Assembly (NCBI RefSeq): GCF_001570485.1
Contig: NZ_BCTA01000052.1
Span: 186,001-250,000 of the forward strand
Source: Mycolicibacterium novocastrense
Lineage (GTDB): Bacteria; Actinomycetota; Actinomycetes; Mycobacteriales; Mycobacteriaceae
Direction: 5' to 3'
DNA length: 64,000 nucleotides
Shown here: one piece after another, positions 53,076 to 61,263 of the stretch
Position numbering within the stretch: the first letter of the stretch is position 1
Layout: each line of letters starts with the position of its first letter
Notes under the pieces: model-generated
Told to the model about the DNA's origin: nothing
Databases searched by the model: none
Seen by the model: only the letters and a program-made list of their open reading frames with translations
Position numbers and translations under genes: made by a program

Positions 53076-53690
53076 GTGACCAAAACCGTGAACAAACGCG
53101 GTTCGACGCGCACCAAGATGTTGGTCGCCGCCGCCGAAGTGCTGCGGGAGCGCGGCGCGGCAGGCGTCACGATCGACGAAGTACTCGCCCGCAGCGGCGC
53201 GCCACGCGGGTCGGTGTACTACCACTTCCCCGGGGGCCGCAACCAGATCCTGCGCGAGGCGCTGTGCTATGCCGGTGACGCGATCACCAAGGAGATCGAC
53301 GACGCGGCAGCCAAGGGCGGGATGCATCTGGTCCGCAACTTCGTGACGTTCTGGGAAGAACTGCTCGTCGAAAGCGACTTCGCGGCCGGCTGCCCGGTGG
53401 TGGCGGCGGCGATCGGGTCGGCCGCCGAGGAACCGCAGCTGACCACCGTGGCGGGCAGCATCTTCGGCCACTGGCGCGACGCGCTCACCCGCGCGTTCGT
53501 CTCCGACGGTTTCGACGAATCCGACGCGGCCTCCCTTGCGATCACCTGCATCGCGGCACTCGAGGGCGCGGTGGTGCTGTGCCGCTCGACGCGCTCGGTC
53601 GGCCCGCTCCACGACGTCGCCGCGCAGGTCGAATTCCTGATCAGGTCAAGGGATTTCATTTGCCGCTACGGTGTGCCCGACCGCAACTGA
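53076..53690 (+). CDS. TetR-family transcriptional regulator (LmrA/YxaF-like)
   Basis: This 204-residue regulator is taken from GTG 53076; an upstream GGAGG at 53055-53059 lies far from it and GTG 53088 is an alternative. The helix-turn-helix spans MLVAAAEVLRERGAAGVTID and EVLARSGAPRGSVYYHFPGG. The C-terminal domain has GCPVVAAAIGSAAEEPQL and ITCIAALEGAVVLCRSTRS, as in the LmrA/YxaF group that often controls efflux or redox genes. The divergent FadE5 paralogue is the likeliest target besides itself. Its 3' end overlaps the convergent reductase gene by 25 bp. Confidence 0.82.
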   Translation: MTKTVNKRGSTRTKMLVAAAEVLRERGAAGVTIDEVLARSGAPRGSVYYHFPGGRNQILREALCYAGDAITKEIDDAAAKGGMHLVRNFVTFWEELLVESDFAAGCPVVAAAIGSAAEEPQLTTVAGSIFGHWRDALTRAFVSDGFDESDAASLAITCIAALEGAVVLCRSTRSVGPLHDVAAQVEFLIRSRDFICRYGVPDRN

Positions 53691-54208
53691 GCGCAGCGCC
53701 ACCGCGCGCAGACGAAGTCCCGGTTCACCGCCGCCTCGACGAGTTGCCACTCCGAGCGGACCGGCAGCACCGGTGAACCCGCACCGAGCGAGCACGGCGC
53801 GTAGCTGACGATCATCTCGTCGATGAGTCCCGCCTCGACGAACTGTCGGGCGGCATCGCCTCCACCGACCACCCACACGTTCTTGTCCGCCGCGGCGGCG
53901 AGCAACTCCGGATGGAGATCGGCGACGTCGCCGGCGAACGTATGCACGTCGTGCCCGCGCTCGACGATGTGCGGACGCCGCGTCAGCACCCACGACGGCT
54001 GCTCGTACATCCAGTCACCGGGCTCGTTGCGCACGATCCATTCGTAGGTCGCCGAACCCATCACCACGGCGCCGATCGTGGCGATGAACTCGTCGTAATG
54101 GAACGGTCCGTTCCGGTCGATGTCGCGTGATGTCAGCCAGTCCAGGCTGTCGTGCTCGTCAACGATGAAACCGTCCAAGCTGGACGCCGTGTAGTAGACC
54201 GTCGCCAA
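53666..54208 (-). CDS. Dihydrofolate reductase/RibD C-terminal-fold family protein
   Basis: This 180-residue protein has the DHFR-like fold. N-terminal VYYTASSLDGFIVDEHDSL, central IGAVVMGSATYEWIV and VWVVGGGDAARQFVEAGLID are the NADP-binding and core signatures of the YyaP/RibD C-domain group. These small reductases are common in actinobacteria and their substrates are mostly unknown; folate reduction is unlikely because the dedicated FolA is longer in the active-site loop. It starts at TTG 54208, one base after the stop of the AraC-DinB gene, so translation is coupled to that gene. Confidence 0.82.
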   Translation of the reverse strand: MATVYYTASSLDGFIVDEHDSLDWLTSRDIDRNGPFHYDEFIATIGAVVMGSATYEWIVRNEPGDWMYEQPSWVLTRRPHIVERGHDVHTFAGDVADLHPELLAAAADKNVWVVGGGDAARQFVEAGLIDEMIVSYAPCSLGAGSPVLPVRSEWQLVEAAVNRDFVCARWRCAQLRSGTP

Positions 54209-54209
54209 A

Positions 54210-55133
54210 TCAGTTGCCCCTCATCCATTCCAACGGATCGCCGCGGTGAGTATCGACACCGTGGCGGGCCAGCATCGTTCGGGCCAGCCCGCGCCGGTGC
54301 GCCGCATACTGCAGAACGTGGGCGACGATGCCGTACAACTGAAACGACTCGGGCGGATCGCACAGCGCGTCGATGACGGTGTCCCCCATCCGGCCGTCGG
54401 CGGCGTACTCGGAAACCATTGTCGTCCAGCGCTTTGCGATGTCGTCGTGATGCCGGGACAACTGCGCGGCCGTGGTGGTCTCGGGTCGGGTGGCCGAGCG
54501 GTCCGGGAAATCGCGGCCTTCGATCGTGGCCAACCACACCTGCTTGGTCCACACGACCGCACCGAGCACCGCTCCGACGCTGGGTTCGGGACCGTCCCAG
54601 TCGAGAACCACCTGTCCGGGCGAGAGTTCTTCTCGCCATTGGTCTTCGGTCAAGGCCCTCGCGCGGTCCAGGAGATACGCGGTGTCGGCGACGTCGTGCG
54701 CGACCATCAGCACAGAGATGTCGGGCTCCTTCGTGTCCCCCGCGTTGTCGAGCCACAGCGAATGCGGCGGGTGGAAGTGAAGACCGTTGGGTGCGGTGAC
54801 CCTGAACTCGACGTCGGTGGCCCTCGACGGCGGCACACCGAAGGTGCGCCGGAAGGCGCGCGAGAACACCTCGACCGACGACCATCCCTCGTCGCCCGCG
54901 ACGGCAGACACGCGCTCACCCTGCTGCAACCGCCATGCCGCACGTTCGAGCATGATGCGGCGGCGCATGGCCGCGGGCGACTCGCCGGTCAGGCGACGCA
55001 CTTCCCGCGAGAAGTGGAATTCGGAGGCGTGGGTGCTGCGGGCCATGCTGTCCACCCCGCTGTTGGGTGTGGCGACGACCGCGTCGAGCAGTTCCCGTAG
55101 GCGGTCGCGGCGCGGTCCGGTGGTCACGAACAC
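54210..55133 (-). CDS. AraC-type HTH fused to a DinB-like domain
   Basis: This protein of about 307 residues is taken from GTG 55133. Residues 1-110 form an AraC/XylS DNA-binding unit (HFSREVRRLTGESPAAMRR; ERVSAVAGDEGWSSVEVFSR; AFRRTFGVPPS). The rest is a four-helix DinB-like domain (DTAYLLDRARALTEDQWREE; WTKQVWLATIEGRDFPD; IVAHVLQYAAHRRGLARTML) with His residues spaced as metal ligands. DinB-fold proteins include thiol-transferases, so it may sense a small thiol-reactive compound; this is speculation. A longer start at 55223 would overlap the NAT gene. It forms a coupled pair with the reductase downstream. Confidence 0.78.
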   Translation of the reverse strand: MFVTTGPRRDRLRELLDAVVATPNSGVDSMARSTHASEFHFSREVRRLTGESPAAMRRRIMLERAAWRLQQGERVSAVAGDEGWSSVEVFSRAFRRTFGVPPSRATDVEFRVTAPNGLHFHPPHSLWLDNAGDTKEPDISVLMVAHDVADTAYLLDRARALTEDQWREELSPGQVVLDWDGPEPSVGAVLGAVVWTKQVWLATIEGRDFPDRSATRPETTTAAQLSRHHDDIAKRWTTMVSEYAADGRMGDTVIDALCDPPESFQLYGIVAHVLQYAAHRRGLARTMLARHGVDTHRGDPLEWMRGN

Positions 55134-55182
55134 CGAGTATGGTCGCGGCGCCAGCGAAAGAACATGACGATTCCTGCTGCGT

Positions 55183-56028
55183 TCAGCTGTCGAGCACCTC
55201 GTGAACCCGGGCCTCGACATCACGGTGATCGCCCAGATCGGTCAGGTCGATCCCGAAGCGGCCGGTCAGTTCGGCGAGGACGTCGGCGGCCGTGTCGAGG
55301 CGCACTCGTTCGGTCCCTCCCCCGCTGTGAACGGCGAGGTTGCGGCCGCGCAGATTCCACCTGGCGTCGTCGGTGACCAGCGCCACCGACAGGCCGGTGA
55401 CAAAGCCCGACTCGGGAAACGTTGACACGTACCAACTTCCGACCTGCAGATCGATCTGTGGCCGCGGTCGGGTCTCGAACGTGTACAGCGGCTGCCACTC
55501 CCCGCGGATCTCGGCCTCCAACAGAAAACCGTCGTCGTGCTCGCGCAACCGGTAGGGCTCATGACGCGTCGCCTGCACGGGACCGGCTTCGAGCCGGATC
55601 GGCGACGTCAGCGTCTGTCCGCCGAACCCGACGTCGACCAACCATGGTCCGTCCTCTGCCGGGACGCGCACCGACAGCACCTGATGCGTCTGCGCGGGCA
55701 GCACACCCGACTGGTTCATCCACACCACCCGGCCCGCGAGCCGCTGCACGCTGTAGCCCAAGGCCTCGAGCACGTACCCCATCAAGCCGTTCTGCTCGTA
55801 GCAGTATCCGCCGCGGCGACGGCGCACCAGCTTGCGGGACAGCGCGCCCGCACTCAAGTCGATGACCGGGATACCCAGGAGCGGATCGAGGTTCTCGAAC
55901 GGAATCGACCGGTTGTGCGCCGCCACCAGGGCTCGCAGGGTGGACAGCGTCGGCTCCGTCGAGCCGGTGTAGCCGACCCGGTCCAGGTAGGCCGCCACGT
56001 CGAGCGCAGCCGTCACGTCGGTTGCCAT
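55183..56028 (-). CDS. nat: Arylamine N-acetyltransferase
   Basis: This 281-residue NAT transfers acetyl (or propionyl) from CoA to arylamines and hydrazines, including isoniazid in mycobacterial relatives. The Cys-His-Asp triad is visible: Cys76 in RRGGYCYEQNG, His in LPAQTHQVLSV and Asp in WLVDVGFGGQ. N-terminal AAYLDRVGYTGSTEPTLSTL and RSIPFENLDPLLG are typical. The start is set at ATG 56028 (MATDVTAALDVAAYLDRVGY), giving the usual mycobacterial length. It lies 49 bp upstream of the AraC-DinB gene on the same strand. It is not in the cholesterol cluster beside hsaD as it is in M. tuberculosis. Confidence 0.92.
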   Translation of the reverse strand: MATDVTAALDVAAYLDRVGYTGSTEPTLSTLRALVAAHNRSIPFENLDPLLGIPVIDLSAGALSRKLVRRRRGGYCYEQNGLMGYVLEALGYSVQRLAGRVVWMNQSGVLPAQTHQVLSVRVPAEDGPWLVDVGFGGQTLTSPIRLEAGPVQATRHEPYRLREHDDGFLLEAEIRGEWQPLYTFETRPRPQIDLQVGSWYVSTFPESGFVTGLSVALVTDDARWNLRGRNLAVHSGGGTERVRLDTAADVLAELTGRFGIDLTDLGDHRDVEARVHEVLDS

Positions 56029-56106
56029 GCCCACATCTTGCGGCCTCAACCGCCGTTCAGGTCAATGGTTGCCGCGGGATGGCGCGCCGAACGCGCGCAA
56101 GGGGGC

Positions 56107-56442
56107 TTATGGCTTGCCGCGGGCCGGCGTCTGGTTCGCGACGCCGTGCCGAAGCGGCGTGTTGGCCTGCGCGGCCGTCGACTCCTGCACGGGCGAACCG
56201 CCCGCCGTACCGCTCACCTCGGGCGCATTGGCCGGGTCACCGGACGACGGCTCGGCGCCATGCGTCAGCTCCTTGAGCCGCGCATGCAGCACCTCGAGAA
56301 CCGGGATGCGGTTACCGTGCTCGGTCTCGTGGTCGAACACCGCCCGCAACTGGGGTTCGTCGAGCGCACGGATGCGGTGTCGCAACTCGGTCAGCGGCAG
56401 CTGGTCGTAGTCGGTGATCGGCAGGTCGTCGCTCGGCGCCAT
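56107..56442 (-). CDS. Small acidic hypothetical protein (111 aa)
   Basis: This 111-residue protein starts at ATG 56442, six bases after AAGGAGA. A conserved-looking block LPLTELRHRIRALDEPQLRA followed by VFDHETEHGNRIPVLEVLHA at residues 15-55 resembles a domain seen repeatedly in mycobacterial lipid-droplet-associated and other small proteins (I recall it as DUF8129; not verified). The C-terminal half is disordered and rich in Pro, Ala, Ser and Thr. The preceding 68-aa membrane protein ends 11 bases upstream, so the two form an operon. The function is unknown. Confidence 0.75.
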   Translation of the reverse strand: MAPSDDLPITDYDQLPLTELRHRIRALDEPQLRAVFDHETEHGNRIPVLEVLHARLKELTHGAEPSSGDPANAPEVSGTAGGSPVQESTAAQANTPLRHGVANQTPARGKP

Positions 56443-56453
56443 GCGCTGTCTCC

Positions 56454-56660
56454 TTAGAGGTGAGGTAGGCCGTCGGTCGGCGAGGGGATCGCTGTCCCCG
56501 GCCCGTCGGCGCGTCCGCGATACCGGACGATCACCGCGGCGACCGCTCCGACACCTGCGAGCGCCAGCGTCGGCCACATCGCGGCCTGCATCAACCACAA
56601 CCGTCGCTGCACCTTGAAGATGCGCTTCTGCGCGGACCGCGCTCGGGACAACGTTTCCAC
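56454..56660 (-). CDS. Small single-TM hypothetical protein (68 aa)
   Basis: This 68-residue protein is read from GTG 56660 (MDVETLSRARSAQKRIFKVQ). It has a basic N-terminal helix, one transmembrane segment at about residues 27-47 (MQAAMWPTLALAGVGAVAAV) followed by VIVRYRGRADG, and a short polar tail. No ribosome site is clear. The stop TAA (56456-56454) overlaps the ribosome site of the 111-aa protein gene, which implies coupling. No family is recognised; the pair could be a membrane anchor and its soluble partner. Confidence 0.6.
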   Translation of the reverse strand: METLSRARSAQKRIFKVQRRLWLMQAAMWPTLALAGVGAVAAVIVRYRGRADGPGTAIPSPTDGLPHL

Positions 56661-56697
56661 GTCTAACGGTTGCCCCGGGCGGCGGTTATGAAACCCG

Positions 56698-57471
56698 TTA
56701 GGTTCCCGTCCACTTCGGCGCCCGCTTCTCGGCGAACGCGATCGCACCTTCCTTGGCGTCGTTGGACATGAAGACGGGCCCGAAAATCTCGACCTGCTTC
56801 TTCCACATCTCGCCGGAGTTCCAGTCGCGCGACTCGACGATGATCCGCTTGGTCGCCGCCACCGCGAGCGGACCGTTGGCGGTGATCTTCTCGGCGAAGG
56901 CGACGGCCGCCTCCAACGCCTGACCCGGTTCGGCGAGCACGTTGACCATCCCGAGGTCGTGGGCGCGCTGTGCGGACAGACTCTCACCGGTCAGCGCGAG
57001 TTCCATTGCGAGGCCGTAGGGAATCCGCTGCGGCAACCGCAGCAGTCCACCGCCGCCGGCGACCAGCCCGCGCTTGACCTCGGGAATGCCGAAGGCGGAT
57101 TCCTTCGACGCCACGATCAGGTCGGTGGCCAGCGCCAGCTCGCAGCCACCCGCGAGGCAGTAGCCCTCCACTGCCGCGATGAGCGGCTTGGCGGGCGGGC
57201 GCTCGGTGAAGCCCAGGCCGCGGCCCTCGATGGCCACGTTCTCGCCGCGCGCGAACGCCTTGAGGTCCATGCCCGCGCTGAACGAGCCGCCGGCTCCGGT
57301 CAGGATGCCCACCGACAGGCCGGCATCGCCGTCGAGTCGGTCCATGGCGTCGGCGAGGCCGCGGCTGACGTCGGCGTTCACCGCGTTCTTGGCCTGCGGA
57401 CGGTTGATGGTGATGATCAGGATGCGGTCGCGCTGTTCGACAAGCACGACTGGTTCGGTGTTGTCACTCAC
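56698..57471 (-). CDS. echA1: Enoyl-CoA hydratase EchA1
   Basis: This 257-residue crotonase adds water to trans-2-enoyl-CoA in beta-oxidation. The oxyanion-hole segments GSFSAGMDLKAF and LAGGCELALATD are present, and Glu111 and Glu131 sit 20 residues apart in GGCELAL and GIPEVKRGL, as in active hydratases. The length agrees with Rv0222 (262 aa), which occupies the same place relative to Rv0221 and Rv0223c. It starts at ATG 57471. The pseudokinase gene ends 30 bp upstream on the same strand, so read-through from the kinase unit is possible. Confidence 0.93.
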   Translation of the reverse strand: MSDNTEPVVLVEQRDRILIITINRPQAKNAVNADVSRGLADAMDRLDGDAGLSVGILTGAGGSFSAGMDLKAFARGENVAIEGRGLGFTERPPAKPLIAAVEGYCLAGGCELALATDLIVASKESAFGIPEVKRGLVAGGGGLLRLPQRIPYGLAMELALTGESLSAQRAHDLGMVNVLAEPGQALEAAVAFAEKITANGPLAVAATKRIIVESRDWNSGEMWKKQVEIFGPVFMSNDAKEGAIAFAEKRAPKWTGT

Positions 57472-57501
57472 GCGGCTGATCGTAACGGCCCGCGGACCCG
57501 G

Positions 57502-58980
57502 TCATGCGGGCGCAGCGGCCGCGTGCACGCCGATCTCGGCGATGGCGGCCCGGTTCTGCCCGTCGGCGGTGCCCAACTTGGTAATCCACACCACCACGCG
57601 TGAGGCCGGCCGTGGGTCAGTCACGGGGATCCTCGTCACGCCGGGCTGCACGGGTGTGGCGGGTGTGAGCTCGAAGGTGTCGGCCAGTGCCTTGGGTTCT
57701 CCGGGGACGTCGGTGCCGCGCACCTGAATCATCGAGCCGGCGCTGTTCTGGTCGACGGTGACCGCGGTGATCGGCGTCGGCTCACGCAATGAGATGAGCA
57801 GACCCACGCCGGGTTTGAACTTCGGGAACGGGTCAGCGTCGTAGTAGCGGTCGGTCGACCAGGCCGTGTCGGGCTTGGCGTCGATCGCCAAACCGGCATC
57901 GTCGGGACTGTCCGGAGATCCGTCGGGGGCGAAGACCGTCGCCGCCTCCAACGGGATGCGATCCCCGGGAGCCAGCCCGCGCACGGTCTCGGTCCGTTCG
58001 GGAGGTCGGGGCGCCGCGGTCGTCGGTACCAGCCCGAGTTTGTCCGCGTCCATCGCGACGTCGTCGTCTTTGGTTTCCAGCAGACCGTTGAGTGACGAGG
58101 CCAGCGCCAGGATCGCCACCGCAACGATGGCGGCGGCGGCACCGAGTCCCGTGCGGAGGATGGTGCGGCGGGCCACCTCCTTTTGTTCCTCGGGTCCGAA
58201 GTTACGGAATTCGGCGTATCGTCCGGGCTTCGGCGTCGGCAGGGGCGGCATCACTCGGTGAGTCGACTCGACGTCGGGTGCCGCGGCCTGCTCCAGCAAG
58301 GTGAGCAGCGTTGCGGCGCTTCCGATTCCGCCGTTGTCCCGCAGGAGCGCCGAGGTCGTTGTGGAGATCAGGAAGGGGATTCGCGGGTCGACTTCGGCCG
58401 GCTCCTCGGGTTGGGCTTCGGTCGGCCAGTGGCCGACGAGCAGCGCGTAGAGGGCGCAGCCGATTCCACGCAGATCCGTCTGCGGGGTGGTGTCGGGCAG
58501 GACGGCCGGAAATGCCAGCGCCACGTGCCCGTCGGCGCCCACCCGCAACCGTGCGGGATCGTCGACCGACAACACGAGACCCGCGCGGTGCGCCGCCTCG
58601 GCGGCCGCGGCCAGCGCTCGTGTCATGGCGGCCACGGAGTCGGGCGCCTGCCCCTCGTCGGCGACCTCGCGGAGGCTCGCTCCGGGAAGCCAGTCGGACA
58701 CCACGACCCCGAAGGCGCCCGTGTGCAGCACATCGAGCACCGGCGCGATGCCTGCTGTGTCGAGACCTCGGAGCCGGATGGTGCGCGCGAGGATCTCGTG
58801 GACGAACTCGTCGGGCAATTCGTTCGCAACGTCGACGACGGTCAGCGCGACGTGCTGGCCCGACGCGATGTCGAGCGCTTGCCAGAATTCCAGCAGCGCG
58901 CGGCCGCCGTGCGGGGCGATCAGCCGGTATCGGCCCCCGATCGCCATGCCCGGGATCAGTCGTTGGTGACGTGTCGCCAT
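57502..58980 (-). CDS. Membrane pseudokinase with external jelly-roll domain, MviN C-terminal-like
   Basis: This 492-residue protein begins MATRHQRLIPGMAIGGRYRL. Residues 1-235 resemble a Ser/Thr kinase lobe but lack catalytic residues: the VAIK Lys is Thr47 (HVALTVVD), HRD is replaced by LSVDDPARLRV, and there is no DFG. A juxtamembrane stretch (GRYAEFRNFGPEEQKEVA) leads to one transmembrane helix (275-297). Residues 340-490 form an external discoidin/F5-8-type beta domain (AIDAKPDTAWSTDRYY). This is the same order as the C-terminal part of mycobacterial MviN/MurJ (Rv3910), whose pseudokinase is phosphorylated by PknB and binds FhaA, but here without the flippase. An active kinase is encoded 113 bp upstream on the same strand. 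A substrate/receptor role for that kinase is inferred. Confidence 0.85.
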   Translation of the reverse strand: MATRHQRLIPGMAIGGRYRLIAPHGGRALLEFWQALDIASGQHVALTVVDVANELPDEFVHEILARTIRLRGLDTAGIAPVLDVLHTGAFGVVVSDWLPGASLREVADEGQAPDSVAAMTRALAAAAEAAHRAGLVLSVDDPARLRVGADGHVALAFPAVLPDTTPQTDLRGIGCALYALLVGHWPTEAQPEEPAEVDPRIPFLISTTTSALLRDNGGIGSAATLLTLLEQAAAPDVESTHRVMPPLPTPKPGRYAEFRNFGPEEQKEVARRTILRTGLGAAAAIVAVAILALASSLNGLLETKDDDVAMDADKLGLVPTTAAPRPPERTETVRGLAPGDRIPLEAATVFAPDGSPDSPDDAGLAIDAKPDTAWSTDRYYDADPFPKFKPGVGLLISLREPTPITAVTVDQNSAGSMIQVRGTDVPGEPKALADTFELTPATPVQPGVTRIPVTDPRPASRVVVWITKLGTADGQNRAAIAEIGVHAAAAPA

Positions 58981-59093
58981 CGCTCCGAACTTGCTCGACG
59001 GTCGCGGTCCACCCGTCCGCTGCGGTGCGGAGGGGACGCGAGCCGGCCCGATTGTCGACGGTGGATAGCCGCGGGGTGCGGCGCCTAAACGCC

Positions 59094-60302
59094 TCAGTCG
59101 CCCTTCTTGCCGTTGCCGTTGCCGCGCCCGTTGCCGTTGCCGTTGCCCTTCTTGGGCGGCTTGGGCGGTTTGGGTTGCTCGACGATCGGGGCCGCGCTCG
59201 GCGGTGGCGGCGCGGCGGTGGTCGGCGGCGGAGGTGGCGGCTGTGCCGGCGTGCTGGTGGACACCTGTTGCGGCGGCGGTGTGCTCGACGACGGGTCGAG
59301 CGCCAACGCGAGGCCGGCCACGACGACCGCGACAAGCCCCGCGGCGGCCAACAGCAGCTTGCGCTCGCGGCTCATCGGCCGCCGCCGCGGCGCCGGAGCG
59401 ACGAAGTAGTTGGCCGAGGGCGCGAGCGGTTCGGCGAGGATCTTGGTTGCGGGTCGTGGCGCCGCTGCGGGTGCCGATGTCGGCAGCGCGGAGGGGGCGC
59501 CCATCAGCGCTGCGCGCATCTGCTCGGCGCTGGTGAAACGCTGGTTCGCGTCACGGGCCATGGCCCCGTCAATCGTCGCGGCCAACGCCGGGTCGACGTC
59601 GGGTCGTACCGCGCTGATCGGAGGAGGCGGTGCATCGAGGATGGCGTGCAGCAGGGCGGCGGGATTCTCCTGCGGGAACGGCCGCTGCCCCGTCAACGCC
59701 TCATAGCCCATCACGCCGACGGCGTAGAGGTCGTCGACCACCGAGGCCGGTGCGCCCGCGACGCGCTCCGGGCTCATGTAGGCCATCGTGCCGACGATCT
59801 GGCCGGTGGCGGTGAGCGCGGAACCCGCGGTCTTGGCGATGCCGAAGTCGGCGACCTTCATCGCACCGCTGTTCGGGTTGATCAGCACGTTGCCCGGTTT
59901 GATGTCGCGGTGGACGATGCCCGCCGTATGCGCGCAGGCCAGCGCGCCGAGCACGTCGTCAAGCACCTTGCGAACACGCGGTGGCGGCATCGGCCCCATC
60001 GCGATCTCGTCCTGAAGTGTCTGTCCCGGCAGGCGCTCCATGACGATGAAGGGGCTGCCGGCATGCTCGCCGGAGTCGTGCACCGCCACGATGTTGGGGT
60101 GGTTCAGTGCCGCGGCGGCGCGGGCCTCCTCCTCGAACCGTCGCCGCATGCCGGGGTCGGTGGCGAAGGCGGGATACAGCAGCTTGATCGCCACCGGCCG
60201 ATGCAGACGGGTGTCCCATCCGTCGTGGACCTCGGCCATCCCGCCGCGACCGAGTACACCTCGCAATTCGTAGCGGTCCGCAAGTAGGGCGCGGCCGTCC
60301 AT
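59094..60302 (-). CDS. Transmembrane Ser/Thr protein kinase, PknB-like
   Basis: This 402-residue eukaryotic-type kinase starts at ATG 60302. All catalytic parts are present: Gly-rich loop LGRGGMAEV (17-25), Lys40, HRDIKPGN with Asp133, DFG with Asp152, and an activation loop with several Thr (TAGSALTATGQIVGT) before MSPE. A Pro/Ala linker leads to one transmembrane helix (RKLLLAAAGLVAVVVAGLAL) and an external tail of about 70 residues that is Pro-rich (PPPPPPTTAAPPPP) and ends in Gly-Asn and Lys repeats. There are no PASTA domains. The mycobacterial Pkn name cannot be assigned. It is cotranscribed with the pseudokinase. Confidence 0.92.
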   Translation of the reverse strand: MDGRALLADRYELRGVLGRGGMAEVHDGWDTRLHRPVAIKLLYPAFATDPGMRRRFEEEARAAAALNHPNIVAVHDSGEHAGSPFIVMERLPGQTLQDEIAMGPMPPPRVRKVLDDVLGALACAHTAGIVHRDIKPGNVLINPNSGAMKVADFGIAKTAGSALTATGQIVGTMAYMSPERVAGAPASVVDDLYAVGVMGYEALTGQRPFPQENPAALLHAILDAPPPPISAVRPDVDPALAATIDGAMARDANQRFTSAEQMRAALMGAPSALPTSAPAAAPRPATKILAEPLAPSANYFVAPAPRRRPMSRERKLLLAAAGLVAVVVAGLALALDPSSSTPPPQQVSTSTPAQPPPPPPTTAAPPPPSAAPIVEQPKPPKPPKKGNGNGNGRGNGNGKKGD

Positions 60303-60370
60303 GCCGTTAAGGTAGCCGAAGCCAGTTGAGGGCAAACGCCCGCTGTTTGTGCTGGACAGGGGCGCTCCGC

Positions 60371-60389
60371 TAAACTAGAACACGTTTCA
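60371..60389 (+). promoter_or_regulatory. Promoter with KstR-consensus operator before the PlsC-like gene
   Basis: TAGAACACGTTTCA (60376-60389) fits the KstR consensus TNNAACNNGTTNNA at every fixed position. It overlaps TAAACT (60371-60376), a TANNNT -10 box, so a bound repressor would cover the transcription start. The GTG start of the acyltransferase lies 22 bases after the site. Confidence 0.65.
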
Positions 60390-60411
60390 GTTTTCGATCA
60401 GAGGGGGTCCG

Positions 60412-61221
60412 GTGGCCACCGCCGACACCGAGCCGTCGCAGCTCACCAAGTGGGACCCGGGTCTGACCGAACGGTTCTTCGCCGTCACCCGTCCCTTCCT
60501 CAAGCGCTACTTCCGTTCTGAGGTGCGGGGGCTCGAGAACATTCCGGCGGGCGGCGCCCTGCTGGTGTCCAACCACTCCGGGGGCATGCTTCCGATGGAC
60601 GTGCCGATCCTGGCCGCGGACTTCTACGAGCATCACGGTTACGACCGGCCCATCTACACGCTGAGCCACGACATGCTGATGGTCGGGCCGACCGGCGACT
60701 TCTTCCGCAAGATCGGCTACATCAGCGCCAACCATGAGAATGCCGACCGTGCGCTGCGCTCCGGCGGTCTGGTCGTGGTGTTCCCCGGCGGTGACTACGA
60801 CGTGTACCGGCCCACGTTCTCGGAGAACGTCATCGACTTCGGCGGGCGGACCGGCTATGTGAAGGCCGCGCTCAACGCCGGTGTGCCGATCGTTCCGACG
60901 GTCGGCATCGGCGGCCAGGAGACCCAGATCTTCCTGTCGCGTGGCACCTGGCTGGCAGAGCGCCTCGGGCCGATCGCGCGCCTGGCCCGCACGAAGATCC
61001 TGCCGGTCTCCTTCGGGTTCCCGTTCGGCCTGTCGCTGGTCGTGCCGCCCAACATCCCGTTGCCGTCCAAGATCGTCATGCAGGTGCTGCCGCCGATCGA
61101 CATCGTGGCCGAGTTCGGCGAGGACCCCGACATCGACGAGGTCGACGCTCATGTGCGCCGGGTGATGCAACGGGCACTCGACGAGCTGGCCACCGAGCGC
61201 CGCCTCCCGATCCTGGGCTGA
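60412..61221 (+). CDS. PlsC-like lysophospholipid/diacylglycerol acyltransferase
   Basis: This 269-residue glycerolipid acyltransferase starts at GTG 60412 behind GAGGGGGT. The family blocks are LLVSNHSGGMLPMDVPI (residues 51-67, catalytic His55), VVVFPGGDYDVYRP (block III) and VPIVPTVGIGGQE (block IV). The Asp after His55 is seven residues on, so the classical HX4D spacing is altered, as in mycobacterial NHSGG-type members. It would acylate a lysophospholipid or a diacylglycerol at the membrane face. The upstream KstR-type operator links it to sterol-responsive lipid metabolism. lipC follows in the same direction after 42 bp. Confidence 0.85.
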   Translation: MATADTEPSQLTKWDPGLTERFFAVTRPFLKRYFRSEVRGLENIPAGGALLVSNHSGGMLPMDVPILAADFYEHHGYDRPIYTLSHDMLMVGPTGDFFRKIGYISANHENADRALRSGGLVVVFPGGDYDVYRPTFSENVIDFGGRTGYVKAALNAGVPIVPTVGIGGQETQIFLSRGTWLAERLGPIARLARTKILPVSFGFPFGLSLVVPPNIPLPSKIVMQVLPPIDIVAEFGEDPDIDEVDAHVRRVMQRALDELATERRLPILG

Positions 61222-61263
61222 GACTTGTTTCGGACAGGCATCAGAGGGCTATGACGGACCTCG

